Under the pieces are notes generated by a model. It was not told the origin of the DNA. It saw nothing but the letters and a program-made list of their open reading frames with translations, and made no database searches. A DNA stretch of 64,000 bases from Dyadobacter sp. CY261 (GTDB lineage Bacteria; Bacteroidota; Bacteroidia; Cytophagales; Spirosomataceae): positions 1,674,001-1,738,000 of the forward strand of contig NZ_JAKCPW010000001.1 of NCBI RefSeq assembly GCF_021440085.1, read 5' to 3'. A program made the position numbers and the translations under genes. Shown here piece by piece: positions 1 to 9,239 of the stretch (position 1 is the first letter of the stretch; the number at the start of each line of letters is the position of its first letter).

Positions 1-277
1 CGTAAACGGTAATCAGGCACGAGAGGATAGAAACCAAAATAAACTTCACAATCTGGCGTCTGGATTGCGTGGTATTCCGTGCATTGAATGCAAATAACCT
101 CGTCAGAAAATAGCCTACCAGAAAAGAAAACCAGTAGCCTAAAAACAAAGCTGACTTATAGGTAATTGTAAACCATTCTTGTAAAATAGTAGCAACGAGC
201 AGATTGGAAAGCGCCCCGGTTGCCGCAACGATGAAATAAGCAATGAGATCGCGGCGGTTAAAAAGCTGGTCTGGCAT
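1..277 (-). CDS. GtrA-like membrane protein (partial, cut by window edge)
   Basis: An open frame runs leftward from an ATG at 277-275 off the window edge, giving 92 codons. The product has hydrophobic segments at about residues 12-32 and 38-57, then a basic loop (FNARNTTQSRRQ) and the start of a third segment. This layout, with an F-x-F/A-N pattern before the basic loop, is typical of GtrA family proteins, four-helix membrane proteins linked to moving or flipping lipid-linked sugars for cell-surface polysaccharides. The C-terminal third is missing, so the family call rests on the first two and a half helices. It is divergent from the TraB-like gene with 66 bases between the starts. Confidence 0.6.
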   Translation of the reverse strand, partial: MPDQLFNRRDLIAYFIVAATGALSNLLVATILQEWFTITYKSALFLGYWFSFLVGYFLTRLFAFNARNTTQSRRQIVKFILVSILSCLITVY

Positions 278-343
278 AATGTCGGTTTTGCGAGGCCAAT
301 ATAGGGTTTACAGGATTTCCTCTCAACTAAAATCATCCGTAAC

Positions 344-1192
344 ATGAAAAAAGGTCCATTGCTTCTCGCTTTTCTGTTGCTGACCAGTATGGCGCTCTAT
401 GCGCAGAAAACCGAGTCGGTGTTATGGAAGATCAGTGGAAATGGTATCAAAAAACCTTCCTACCTGTTTGGTACGATCCATGTCGCCTCGATTGCATTGC
501 TGGACAGTTTTCCTCAGTTAATGCGGATTGCTCAAAACGCGGATTTTGCTATTTTTGAAAATGGCGGCTCACATATAGGCAACATACCCACTCCGGTTGA
601 GTCGAACCAGCCTCCATTGGATTCGCTTTTCACGTCCCAAGAATACGCCAAAGTCGACAGCTTTTTTACTGCTTCTCCGCACGGAAGCATCCGTCCGCAT
701 AACGATGAGGCCGATCTGTTTTCGATGGTCCAGGTGGCGATGACAATAATCGAAAACAAAACGCAACATGATCGCTTCGACGACCTTCTGTTTGCGAAAA
801 TGCGCGACCTCAATAAACCGGTCTTCCAATTGGATGTCCCTGACGATGTAGAAAAAGTCATTACCTCATTGGGATATCAGCGTCTGGCCAAGTTCCTTGT
901 CTATATAATCGATAAGAATGCCCCTTTGAAAAATGTGTTGCCGAAGAATGAAATTGATTTCGAATTGTATTCGAAAACGTTGCAAAATCCTTTAAAACTG
1001 GACGAAAAAGTGAATGAAAACGCAGAGAATGCGACAGTTAAAAGAAATGCAAAATGGCTACCTAAAATTGAACAAAAAGTAAAAGAAGGAAGCTGTTTCA
1101 TAGCCGTCGGATTGGGGCATTTGCAATATCAAAGCGGCCTTATTCAATTACTGAGAAACAAAGGCTACGCCGTAAACCCTGTTAAACTCTGA
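344..1192 (+). CDS. TraB/GumN family secreted protein
   Basis: The 282-residue product begins with a signal peptide (about residues 1-20, ending LYAQ). The mature part starts LWKISGNG and carries the family's N-terminal LFGTIHVAS motif (GTxH, about residues 41-48) and the matching C-terminal GLGHLQYQSG motif (about residues 256-265). These paired His-containing motifs define the TraB/PrgY/GumN family, thought to be metal-dependent peptidase-like proteins; TraB and PrgY limit peptide pheromones and GumN sits in xanthan clusters. The length is normal for bacterial members. The specific substrate is unknown. The ATG at 344 places the signal peptide correctly. It stands alone between a divergent gene and a downstream bestrophin gene. 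Confidence 0.85.
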   Translation: MKKGPLLLAFLLLTSMALYAQKTESVLWKISGNGIKKPSYLFGTIHVASIALLDSFPQLMRIAQNADFAIFENGGSHIGNIPTPVESNQPPLDSLFTSQEYAKVDSFFTASPHGSIRPHNDEADLFSMVQVAMTIIENKTQHDRFDDLLFAKMRDLNKPVFQLDVPDDVEKVITSLGYQRLAKFLVYIIDKNAPLKNVLPKNEIDFELYSKTLQNPLKLDEKVNENAENATVKRNAKWLPKIEQKVKEGSCFIAVGLGHLQYQSGLIQLLRNKGYAVNPVKL

Positions 1193-1384
1193 ATTTTGAC
1201 GGAAATTTTTGCTAAAAGACCTGACTGGCCATACATGAGCAATCCCAAGCCGATACGGCGCTGCCTCAGCACGTTTAGCAACCGAAAATGATCGGTTGTA
1301 TCACCTGCCCCATTGCCTCGGATGTTATTTGTTTGCATTTTAGGAGCCGAAAAACTACTCACTCCATTCACTCAATAGCATTCT

Positions 1385-2386
1385 ATGTACATCAACCGTT
1401 ACCTTTCCCCGGTTATCGTCTACTTTTATTCATGGCGGATGGTGCTCTTTTCTATCGCCACCGGTTCTATTGCAATTTTCCTGTATGATTATCTGGACTG
1501 GAAATGGGTCGCGATTCCGTGGCTGCCTGTGTCGCTGGTAGGTACGGCCACCGCGTTTTTTGTGGGTTTCAAAAATAACCAGTCGTACGACCGGAGCTGG
1601 GAAGCCAGGAAGGTTTGGGGGGCCATAGTGAATAACAGCCGGTCGTTCAGCACGGCGGTACGGTCTTTCACCACTTGCTCACCGGATGCTGACAGCGTTT
1701 CCGCGGCAACGGAAAACCGTATCATTATCTACCGGCATATCGCGTGGCTGTACGCACTGAAAAATGCCATGGCACAACGCACCAACTGGGAGCATAGGGA
1801 CCGGGCCAGCGAGCGGCAGCGCAGGGCATTACATCGCGCCCAATCGCCTTGCGAGGTGGAAATTGCCAAGTATCTGCCGGCAACCGAGCTGGCTTCGATC
1901 AAGCATAAAAACAATCAGGCCACCCAAATCCTCGACCTGCAATCACAGCATATCCGTGACTTACGTCGCGCCGGCTCGCTCGACGCTCATCAGCATGTGG
2001 CATTGCAGAACCTGATTGCACAACTTTATGATGAACAGGGCAAAAGCGAGCGAATTAAAAACACGCCATTTCCTCGCCAGTATGCCACCACTTCCACCCT
2101 TTTCATATTCGTATTCATGACCCTGCTGCCGTTCGGTCTGCTGCCGCAGTTTGTAGATCTGGGAGAGAAATTCATGTTTCTGCTCATTCCTTTCAACATG
2201 ATCGTCTCCTGGGTCTTTATGTTTATGGAATATGTGGGCGATATCAGCGAAAATCCGTTCGAGGGCTTGCTGAACGACATACCGATCAGCACCATTATCC
2301 GAAACATCGAAATTGACCTCAAAGAAATGCTCGACGAAACCGATCTGCCGGAAAAACTCAAAAATTACGCCGGGACAGTTTATTAG
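1385..2386 (+). CDS. Bestrophin-family (UPF0187/YneE) anion channel
   Basis: The 333-residue protein has paired N-terminal hydrophobic segments (about 15-35 and 43-62) followed by the family's conserved stretch FFVGFKNNQSYDRSWEARK, in which N, R and W residues mark bestrophin homologues. A second pair of hydrophobic segments lies at about 232-285, followed by the conserved acidic region DISENPFEG. Bestrophins form pentameric chloride or cation channels in the inner membrane. Length and layout are normal for the bacterial branch. It is 192 bases from the TraB-like gene and followed by a response regulator in the same direction; a functional link is not shown. Confidence 0.85.
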   Translation: MYINRYLSPVIVYFYSWRMVLFSIATGSIAIFLYDYLDWKWVAIPWLPVSLVGTATAFFVGFKNNQSYDRSWEARKVWGAIVNNSRSFSTAVRSFTTCSPDADSVSAATENRIIIYRHIAWLYALKNAMAQRTNWEHRDRASERQRRALHRAQSPCEVEIAKYLPATELASIKHKNNQATQILDLQSQHIRDLRRAGSLDAHQHVALQNLIAQLYDEQGKSERIKNTPFPRQYATTSTLFIFVFMTLLPFGLLPQFVDLGEKFMFLLIPFNMIVSWVFMFMEYVGDISENPFEGLLNDIPISTIIRNIEIDLKEMLDETDLPEKLKNYAGTVY

Positions 2387-2536
2387 GAGGACATCAACCT
2401 CGTAAAGAGTCAGTCGAAAATATCGAGAAAAATCAGGCGATTGTGAAAATGTCACCATTTCGGCTTAACGGTTATTTGCAGAACCGCGCGAATTCTTGCG
2501 ATATTGCCGTCTGTTAAATTCTCGACGTTAAAAAAT

Positions 2537-3163
2537 ATGAAAATACTGATAGCCGACGACCACTCGCTGGTACGGTTCGGGCTGAAATTAGCACTTCACA
2601 ACTACTTCAATGACAGCCAAATCGATGAAAGCTGGGATGGTGATTCGGTCAAAGCGCAATTTGGAATTCACCAATATGACCTCCTGCTGCTGGACCTGAA
2701 TATGCCTAATACGGATTCGACGGTGCTGCTGCAATGGATCCGGGAAGAGCACCCGCAAACGAAAATCCTGGTAGTTTCCATGAATGACGAAGGTATTTTT
2801 GGAAAGAGAACGCTGCAACAAGGCGCACATGGCTATCTGGAAAAGGACTCGTCCCCGGAAGAACTCATGAAGGCGGTAACGACCATCATGAACGGGAAGC
2901 GCTATGCCAGCTCCAATCTGGCCAATATCCTGATCAATGATACGCTAGCAGGGCGATCGGCCAATCCCTTCGATCAACTGACGCCAAGGGAATTCCAGGT
3001 AGCAACTTACTTGGTCAAAGATTACTCCGTGACGCAGATCAGCCAGATACTTCACTTGGAATATACCTCAATCAACACATTCAAGCGGAGGATTTTCAAG
3101 AAGCTGAATATTCCTAACAAGTCGGCACTAATCAGGCTGGCAGAGGCCTACAACCTCGGTTGA
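2537..3163 (+). CDS. NarL/LuxR-type response regulator
   Basis: The 208-residue protein has an N-terminal receiver domain (acidic pair D7-D8, phospho-acceptor D53 in LLDLNMP, conserved K in YLEKDSS) and a C-terminal LuxR-type helix-turn-helix (LTPREFQVATYL onwards, about residues 140-205). I chose the ATG at 2537 because the receiver fold begins at MKILIADDH; an in-frame TTG at 2504 would add 11 unconserved residues. Its 3' end overlaps the histidine kinase gene on the other strand by 36 bases, so the pair is convergent rather than an operon. The kinase is the obvious partner candidate, an inference from position only. Confidence 0.85.
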   Translation: MKILIADDHSLVRFGLKLALHNYFNDSQIDESWDGDSVKAQFGIHQYDLLLLDLNMPNTDSTVLLQWIREEHPQTKILVVSMNDEGIFGKRTLQQGAHGYLEKDSSPEELMKAVTTIMNGKRYASSNLANILINDTLAGRSANPFDQLTPREFQVATYLVKDYSVTQISQILHLEYTSINTFKRRIFKKLNIPNKSALIRLAEAYNLG

Positions 3164-4015
3164 ATGCAATTCGGTGATCAGGGAACTGCGGCACACCAGG
3201 CCGGTTATACTCACGGAAGTTCCCTCGCCCTTAATGCTGGCCAGGTCGAGCTTGTAGCCGAGGGTATGGGCAAGATCGCCCATTAGCTGGTAACCGAGCC
3301 GACTGGTGGCTTCGACCGGCGCATCGAGCATCGGATTGGCCAGCCTTCGCCGGATTTTTTGCAGATCGGACGAAAGCATTCCGCCCCCGTTATCCGATAC
3401 CGTCAATAAAGCACCGCATTCGCTTTGGGTAAAAGTCAGCCTGATCGTACCACTGCGCGTGTGCTTGTTCGCATTGTCGATCAGGTTTCGCAGAATGGCT
3501 TTCAAGATATCACGGTGTGTATAAACGAAGACGTCATGGGGGTAATCGACGATCAATACATTGTTGTTCAGCCACAACATTTCGCCGAAAAACTGTTGCA
3601 ACTCGGCCACCAGTTCGGCGAATGGAAATGAGTGCTGCGCCAACTGGAAATTTTCATGCTGGGAGCGGGCCCAAAGGTTAACCTCCTTCACAAACGCGTG
3701 GATATTGGCAGTCGCTTTTTTAATTTCCTCTGTGCCCGCCTTTACTTCGGAAAGCTGGTTATTGGCCGCAAACCTGGAAACGTGTTCTGAAAGCACATTC
3801 AGAAAATGAAGGGGCGATTGCAGATCGTGGGCGATCATCATTGTAATCTTCTGTCTGAGGCTATTGCTGTATTCGAGCTTCTTCGATAGATCTTCCACTT
3901 GCCTTTCAAGTGCCTTTTTGGCATGGTTAAGCTGAGAATAACGGTGGCTCATCCAAAGACAAAACGCCAGCATTACTGCTGTCAAAATGATGACAAAGAT
4001 CCATTGGGAGAGCAT
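3128..4015 (-). CDS. Sensor histidine kinase without a recognisable input domain
   Basis: The 295-residue protein has one N-terminal membrane segment (about 5-23), a short coiled-coil-like stretch (30-55), a HisKA domain with phospho-accepting H63 in IAHDLQSPLH, and a HATPase domain with N-box RNLIDNANKH (about 176-185) and DNGGGM (about 208-213). There is no room for a periplasmic sensor: almost nothing precedes the membrane anchor. The signal must therefore be sensed in the membrane, in the cytoplasm or through a partner. The last codons read through the 3' end of the convergent response regulator gene, so the C-terminal tail (about 12 residues) is encoded inside that overlap. Confidence 0.85.
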   Translation of the reverse strand: MLSQWIFVIILTAVMLAFCLWMSHRYSQLNHAKKALERQVEDLSKKLEYSNSLRQKITMMIAHDLQSPLHFLNVLSEHVSRFAANNQLSEVKAGTEEIKKATANIHAFVKEVNLWARSQHENFQLAQHSFPFAELVAELQQFFGEMLWLNNNVLIVDYPHDVFVYTHRDILKAILRNLIDNANKHTRSGTIRLTFTQSECGALLTVSDNGGGMLSSDLQKIRRRLANPMLDAPVEATSRLGYQLMGDLAHTLGYKLDLASIKGEGTSVSITGLVCRSSLITELHSTEVVGLCQPD

Positions 4016-4198
4016 AACTTCACTGTGTGGGGTTAGATTCGTATTTTTTGAGGAGTTGTGAAGGTGCTTTTCGTTGACGCAAATTAATCCATTTGTAGTA
4101 AAAATTGTACTAACACGTCACTTTTTTAACCTAGTTCTACAACTTTATTTCGTTTTTATATCGGCTTTGTCAAATACTTTTGATTTAACCAAAAAAAG

Positions 4199-4231
4199 AA
4201 ACAGTCCCGCGGCAATGCTGCGAGACTGTTT
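4199..4231 (-). terminator. Intrinsic terminator of the small lipoprotein gene
   Basis: An inverted repeat (4199-4210 with 4220-4231, one mismatch) can form a 12-bp stem with a 9-base loop. Read on the minus strand it is followed by a T-rich run at 4191-4197. It lies 41 bases past the stop of the lipoprotein gene ending at 4273. Confidence 0.7.
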
Positions 4232-4272
4232 TACATCCAATTGCAGGGCGTTTGCCCGGCCTTTCCACACTC

Positions 4273-4653
4273 CTATTCTACAAGCCTGATCCGTTTACAT
4301 TCCTCAATCGAAACGGTGGCCGAACTCGCTTTCCAGTTACCTACCTGCTCCCCTCCTTTATACCGTTTCCCCGACACGGCATACGTTCCCACAGGCAGCG
4401 TCAGGCTCACCACCGATGCACTACCCGGTACATTGCATTCGGGTCTCGCGGCAGCCGTCTCCGAGATCGATCCCAAAACGTTCCCGTCTACGATCACATC
4501 GATGCGGTCGTATTTTTCGGGCGAATAGTTGGTGTAGAAAATCAGATTTCCCTGCGGAGTTGGCTCTTCATCGTCCTTGCATGAAAATACCAGGACCAGG
4601 ATCATCAAAAAAGCTAAGTTGCTTAAACGGCTGTTGTTCAAAAAAGATTTCAT
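4273..4653 (-). CDS. Small lipoprotein of unknown function
   Basis: The 126-residue product has a hydrophobic signal followed by a lipobox-like VLVFSC at about residues 20-25, then an acidic KDDEEP stretch that in Bacteroidota often marks export of lipoproteins to the surface. The rest is beta-rich with no family I recognise; two cysteines (in PECNVP and EECKRI) could form a disulphide. Phrases such as TLPVGTYAVSGKRYKGGEQ look like a small beta-sandwich or pegging domain. It is a single-gene unit with its own terminator downstream. Confidence 0.7.
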   Translation of the reverse strand: MKSFLNNSRLSNLAFLMILVLVFSCKDDEEPTPQGNLIFYTNYSPEKYDRIDVIVDGNVLGSISETAAARPECNVPGSASVVSLTLPVGTYAVSGKRYKGGEQVGNWKASSATVSIEECKRIRLVE

Positions 4654-4801
4654 GGCTAATAATTGATAATTAATTGTGAATGATTTGGTTACTGCGATCA
4701 GGCATCTCTCTAAATCGACATGACAAAATTATGTTTGACCAGACCCTGTCCGTCGCAATGTTGAGTGGCCGGCAGTTTTATTGAGCAAATCGACAGAAAC
4801 C

Positions 4802-4828
4802 AAAAATGCCCTGCATAAGACAGGGCAT
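4802..4828 (-). terminator. Intrinsic terminator after the LytTR regulator
   Basis: A perfect 8-bp inverted repeat (4806-4813 with 4821-4828, 7-base loop) is followed on the minus strand by five T (4802-4806). It lies about 83 bases beyond the stop of the LytTR gene, closing the kinase-regulator operon. Confidence 0.75.
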
Positions 4829-4910
4829 TCCACTCTTAAAATCGTTTACAACTCATTGATTACTAATTAAATAATCAAAACCGTTAACTAAAATTCGACT
4901 GATTATCCGG

Positions 4911-5669
4911 TCAAAATCTGGCGAACATCTCCATGAACTCCTGCCGTCGCGAACGCGATATGCTGATCGCAACATCGTTGTCCATCACAACATACCCGCC
5001 TTCGCCCCGCACAAATTTCTTGATCCGGTTCAGGTTAATGAGGTAGGAGTTGTGTACCCGGTAAAAATCGGGGCCGCTTAATGCTTCATCAATGTCCTTC
5101 AATACCTTGGAAACCACCACTTTTTTACCGTTGGCAAGCATCACGCTCGTATAATTACTTTCCGCTTCACAATACAAAATGTCCTGTGTAGGCACGAAGA
5201 TCATCCCGTCGCCCGTGGTAAGTGCGATGCGCGGCGGTGTATTCCTCACCTGCCTTACATGCTGGAAAAGCAGTTCGATCTGTTCGCGGGACGGAACGCT
5301 CCGTTTTTCATCTATCCGCCGGATGGTTTCCAAAAGATCGTCCGGATCGATCGGTTTCAAGAGATAATTCAGCGCACTGTACTTGAATGCCTTAATGGCG
5401 AATTTGTCGTAGGCTGTCGTAAAAACAACGTCGAAATGCAGCCTATCGAACTTTTCCAGCATATCGAAGCCGTTCATCCTTGGCATTTCGATATCCAGAA
5501 AAACCACGTCGGGACGGTGCTCCCTGATCGCCTCGATCCCCTTTTCCGCCGAGCTGCACATGGCTGCGATCGTAACCGACGGCGCATAGTTTTTCAACAG
5601 CCATTCGAGCATTTCGAGGCAATTGTTTTCGTCATCGATAATTACACATTTGATCATACCTGTTTCCAT
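4911..5669 (-). CDS. LytTR-family response regulator
   Basis: The 252-residue protein has a receiver domain (acidic residues in IIDDENN, phospho-acceptor D59 in VFLDIEMP, the conserved T in FTTAYD and K in LLKPID) and a C-terminal LytTR DNA-binding domain (about residues 145-250, with DILYCEAESNYT and RVHNSYLINL signatures). LytTR regulators bind direct repeats ahead of their targets. An ATG at 5657 would start at the conserved MIKCVIIDDE and is an equally good start. The gene begins 23 bases after the large sensor kinase stops, so the two form a kinase-regulator operon in that order. Confidence 0.9.
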   Translation of the reverse strand: METGMIKCVIIDDENNCLEMLEWLLKNYAPSVTIAAMCSSAEKGIEAIREHRPDVVFLDIEMPRMNGFDMLEKFDRLHFDVVFTTAYDKFAIKAFKYSALNYLLKPIDPDDLLETIRRIDEKRSVPSREQIELLFQHVRQVRNTPPRIALTTGDGMIFVPTQDILYCEAESNYTSVMLANGKKVVVSKVLKDIDEALSGPDFYRVHNSYLINLNRIKKFVRGEGGYVVMDNDVAISISRSRRQEFMEMFARF

Positions 5670-5692
5670 ATCAAGTTTCTGATAAATTTTCC

Positions 5693-8600
5693 TCAGACCG
5701 GGAATGTCACAACGACCCGCGTGCCCGATGCCCGTCTGTTTTCATCTTCCAGGTCGAGTATCTCCACGCTCGCGCTGGTCCGTGCGTACTGATTGAGCAC
5801 GGCGATCCGGTCCTCAGTCAATTTCATACCCAGTGATTTCTTGCCCGTAGCCGACTTACTCCGGAATTCCGCGGCTTTCCCGCGCCCTACCCCATTGTCT
5901 TCCACCACGCATTCAAGCCTGTTGTCGTCGAGCATCCTGATTTTCACCCAAAGGCTTCCGCTGGCCTCCTTATGCAGTAACCCGTGCCATATCGCATTTT
6001 CAACATAAGGCTGGATAATCAACGAAGGCACCTCGATCGAATCGGTATTGACCTCCTCGTCGACCATAATGCGGTAGTCGAACTTGTTATCGAACCGAAT
6101 GCGCTCCATTTCAATGTACAACTTCAATGCTTCCAGTTCGTTCGATAATAATACGTTCTTGCTGTTTGAATTGTCGAGTATCAGCCGGATCAGCTTCGCA
6201 AAGCGCGTCAGGTAAAGTGAGGCTGTGGCATTATCGCTTTTGACGATATAGCGGTTGATCGAATTAAGACAATTAAAAATAAAATGCGGGTTCATCTGCG
6301 CACGCAAGGCACGCATTTCCAGCTCGGCCATATGCTCGCGCAAAGCAGTTTGCCGTCTGATAGCTCCCACACGCTGCCTGAAAAGCCAGTATCCCAGCGC
6401 CGTTGCGACCAGCACGACAGCACTTATAAACCACCAGGTCTTCCACCATGGTACCAGAATGACAAATGACAAAGGCGTTGCCGTTTCGGACCATTGCAGG
6501 CCATCCAGACTCGCCGCGACCGAGAAAGTATACTGCCCCGGCGGCAAGGAGGTGAACCTGACCCGACTATTGCGTGCATTGTCGACCCAATTGTCGTCGA
6601 GGCCGGTCAGGCGATAGCGGTACATGAGTTTCTCCGGATTGCGGAAATACGGAGTCAGGTATTGTATCTCCACCGAATTCTGCGTCCAATTCAATCTCAA
6701 TGGTGCTGGTGTCTCCGTCAGCAAAGAATCATCCTGGTTCACCTTTACCGCGGCAATGATAACATTCAGCTTTTCTTCCCGGTATTTAAGCAACCCGGGA
6801 TCGAAGTAATTGAGACCGTTGAGCCCTCCGACGTACATCCGCCCATTCGCCGATTCCAGAACGCTGTTGATATTGAAAGGCTTGTTTTGAATATTATCCC
6901 TGAAATCAAACCATTGTAATTTGGCTGCATTCCGGTTAAGCAAATACAGGCCGTCATCGCTTCCGATCCATATCCGGCCGGCCTTATCGCGATGTATCAT
7001 CGATATCCGCTGGTTGGCCAGTTCAGGAAATATCTTCTTCTTTTTGAAACCACTCCCGCTCCGCACGACCTCGTACAACCCCACCGAACCGCACCAGGCC
7101 GTCGAATCGTTTTGCATAAGGATCGCCCCGACCAATTTTCCCGGTAAGAAATCACTGTCGGCCGCCGCATTCTGAAAGATAGAATCCGTGACGACCAGGC
7201 CTTGGTATGTTCCCATCCAATATCGGCCTTTTCCGTCGCGTGCCATTGTTTGTATCAACTTATCAGCGCCCGCCACAGCCAGCTCGCTGATTCGGTAAGA
7301 TCCTCGCTCTACCTTATAGCACACCAGCTCGCCGACGATGAGATGATCTCCGGATGGCATTTTGACGATGGTTGCGATAACTTCACCGCGAAGTTTCGCA
7401 CGTAATGCTTCTCCCATCGTGCCCTCGGGGTAAACCAGGTCGGAGAATGATCTGCGTACAGGATCAAGGATTTGCGGCAATGCACCGCTGCGCGCCACAA
7501 TGAGGTTCCTTCCATCGAATACCAGCCCTTTTACTTCTGCGAAGTGATTGCTGCCCTGGTTACCAGGATTAACAGGGGTCACCTTTCCATTTCTTACGTC
7601 GAGTACGGCAATGCCCCGGCTCGTGCCCAACCATATGCGGCCCGCGCCGTCCTCGGTAATGGCCTTTACATTATTACCAAGCCCAGCATACGCCCCCGGA
7701 AAGCCATTAAGCCAGCCGATCGTATGCGCGAGCGGCCTGAAAAACAGGACACCTTCCTGGCAGAGTATCCACTTTGTGCCGTCGCGGTCAAGAAAATCGG
7801 AATAATTCTCATCGTTGGGCAGCGGCTTTCCCGATTGGTAAAGTACCGCGCGGCTGAATGCACCGGACCGGGCGTTGTAGAGATAACAACCTTTGGTGGT
7901 GTTCACGAGCTTACTTTCTGGCCCCAGAGGCGTGATACTGATCAGTTCCGTCAGCGGAATGCCGGTAGGATTCTCACGGCTGTGCGCGGCAATCTGCCTG
8001 ACCGAGCCGGTGGCAAAATTCAGTTCGAAGGTCTCCATCCGGCTATTACTTGCCCACACGATGTCGTCCGTAACCGGTACTACCGAGCGGACCGAGGCAA
8101 AAGGAAGCTGCCGGACGCGCTGGCCGCGGGTGTCATAAGAAAATACCGTGGTAACATCCGCCAGATAAAGCTGATAGTCTTTTTTGCTAAAAATCCTTCG
8201 ATAATAATGATGTCCTTCCAAACCCGGCAATGCCTGGTAGCGGAATGAATCCGTGCGCGGATCGTATTGATAAAGACCTCTGCCGGCATTGACCCAAATG
8301 TGGTGATCGGGTGTAATCTGCAATTTGCCCAGCTTGTTGAGAGGCGCAATATCCAGACCGCTGGTAGGTACATTCCGAAGCGAACGGTAGCCGGTACGAT
8401 ATTTCCATACACTGTTATCGGATGTGATCCAAACCGTGCCCGCGCTATCGGAAGCGATATCGATCAGGCTTTCTCCTTCGGCCTCGATCCGGCGCACGTT
8501 CTGGCCGTCAAATCGTTGAATATGCCTTGGCGAAAGAATCCACAAGAATCCGTCTCGGTCTCGGATAAGCTTGGCCGCATTGGCCATCTGAATGCCATTC

Positions 8601-8746
8601 TTGTCGTCGAGCAACTGCACGTTGAAATCCGGCAACTGCCCGAAACATCCGGATCGCGTTGCTATCAGGATTACCAGACCGACACACAGACATTTCACAG
8701 CATTCACGAGCACAAACACGATGATGGAATTAATTTGAAAGGACAC
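5693..8746 (-). CDS. Propeller-type sensor histidine kinase (LytS-like kinase core)
   Basis: This 1017-residue inner-membrane kinase has an N-terminal signal/anchor, a long periplasmic part (about 35-765) built of two-component-regulator propeller repeats (recurring GRIWIGSDDGLYLLNR-type blades) and ending in a Y_Y_Y domain (LTGLDDNWVDNARNSRVRF...PPGQYTF). One membrane helix follows (about 771-790), then a short coiled coil and a His_kinase/HATPase core with H821 in MNPHFIFNCLNS and DNGVGRGK. Unlike hybrid two-component systems, it has no fused receiver; the LytTR gene 23 bases downstream supplies it. Such sensors usually respond to saccharides or envelope signals, but no Sus genes adjoin it. 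No ATG fits; GTG at 8746 is the best start because a stop lies a few codons upstream. Confidence 0.9.
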   Translation of the reverse strand: MSFQINSIIVFVLVNAVKCLCVGLVILIATRSGCFGQLPDFNVQLLDDKNGIQMANAAKLIRDRDGFLWILSPRHIQRFDGQNVRRIEAEGESLIDIASDSAGTVWITSDNSVWKYRTGYRSLRNVPTSGLDIAPLNKLGKLQITPDHHIWVNAGRGLYQYDPRTDSFRYQALPGLEGHHYYRRIFSKKDYQLYLADVTTVFSYDTRGQRVRQLPFASVRSVVPVTDDIVWASNSRMETFELNFATGSVRQIAAHSRENPTGIPLTELISITPLGPESKLVNTTKGCYLYNARSGAFSRAVLYQSGKPLPNDENYSDFLDRDGTKWILCQEGVLFFRPLAHTIGWLNGFPGAYAGLGNNVKAITEDGAGRIWLGTSRGIAVLDVRNGKVTPVNPGNQGSNHFAEVKGLVFDGRNLIVARSGALPQILDPVRRSFSDLVYPEGTMGEALRAKLRGEVIATIVKMPSGDHLIVGELVCYKVERGSYRISELAVAGADKLIQTMARDGKGRYWMGTYQGLVVTDSIFQNAAADSDFLPGKLVGAILMQNDSTAWCGSVGLYEVVRSGSGFKKKKIFPELANQRISMIHRDKAGRIWIGSDDGLYLLNRNAAKLQWFDFRDNIQNKPFNINSVLESANGRMYVGGLNGLNYFDPGLLKYREEKLNVIIAAVKVNQDDSLLTETPAPLRLNWTQNSVEIQYLTPYFRNPEKLMYRYRLTGLDDNWVDNARNSRVRFTSLPPGQYTFSVAASLDGLQWSETATPLSFVILVPWWKTWWFISAVVLVATALGYWLFRQRVGAIRRQTALREHMAELEMRALRAQMNPHFIFNCLNSINRYIVKSDNATASLYLTRFAKLIRLILDNSNSKNVLLSNELEALKLYIEMERIRFDNKFDYRIMVDEEVNTDSIEVPSLIIQPYVENAIWHGLLHKEASGSLWVKIRMLDDNRLECVVEDNGVGRGKAAEFRSKSATGKKSLGMKLTEDRIAVLNQYARTSASVEILDLEDENRRASGTRVVVTFPV

Positions 8747-9239
8747 AAGTTTTACAATTTAAAACACGATCGAGCAAACCGTTCAGTAAATTGCCGTTTT
8801 TCTTAGTGTGCGGCAGAATATGGCCAGCCGATTGTTAGTCAATGATTCGGTTGCCGCCCATTTGGTGATGCTACCAATACCGGGCAGTGTCGCCGCGTCG
8901 ATCGGGCCGTGCACCGCGTTGGATTCGGGCGTCTCACCAAGATCAGTTTCAGGCGGGAAACCATTCGAATCGGTGATCCAGCCTTTGATACTCCAATCCT
9001 TCTTCTCTTTGCCTTGTATCCGTCTCATCAGTCTCCCAATCTTGGGAAATAGCACCATTAAGGGATCAATTTTTTATGAAAAACTGAAAAGGATTCTGAT
9101 ACCCGACGTCAAATGTGAATCAACGACAATCGTCCATCGCTCTCCAACCTTCATCCATCCCCTATATTTCAGCCTTTGTCATATTTTGCTTTCAGGCCAG
9201 CGCGCGTGAAGGCATTTTTGTAATACCAATTACCAATCC
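8747..9239. other. Intergenic stretch with no convincing gene
   Basis: These 493 bases separate the divergent sensor kinase (minus) and the TonB receptor (plus) and so must hold both promoters. Short open frames exist on both strands (91 codons minus at 8783-9058, 133 codons plus at 8808-9209), but neither has a recognisable domain, signal peptide or conserved motif and they overlap each other. I found no strong hairpin or TAnnTTTG element. Confidence 0.5.

Noticed and set aside
2504..2536. TTG-started N-terminal extension of the first LuxR-type regulator
   Set aside because: The receiver domain starts at the ATG at 2537; the extra 11 residues are not part of the fold.
4074..4289. 71-codon plus-strand frame next to the small lipoprotein gene
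   Set aside because: It covers the lipoprotein's terminator and the end of its gene; no domain is visible.
8783..9209. Overlapping open frames on both strands between the propeller kinase and the TonB receptor
   Set aside because: No recognisable domain, signal peptide or motif; they overlap each other and occupy a region that must contain two promoters.
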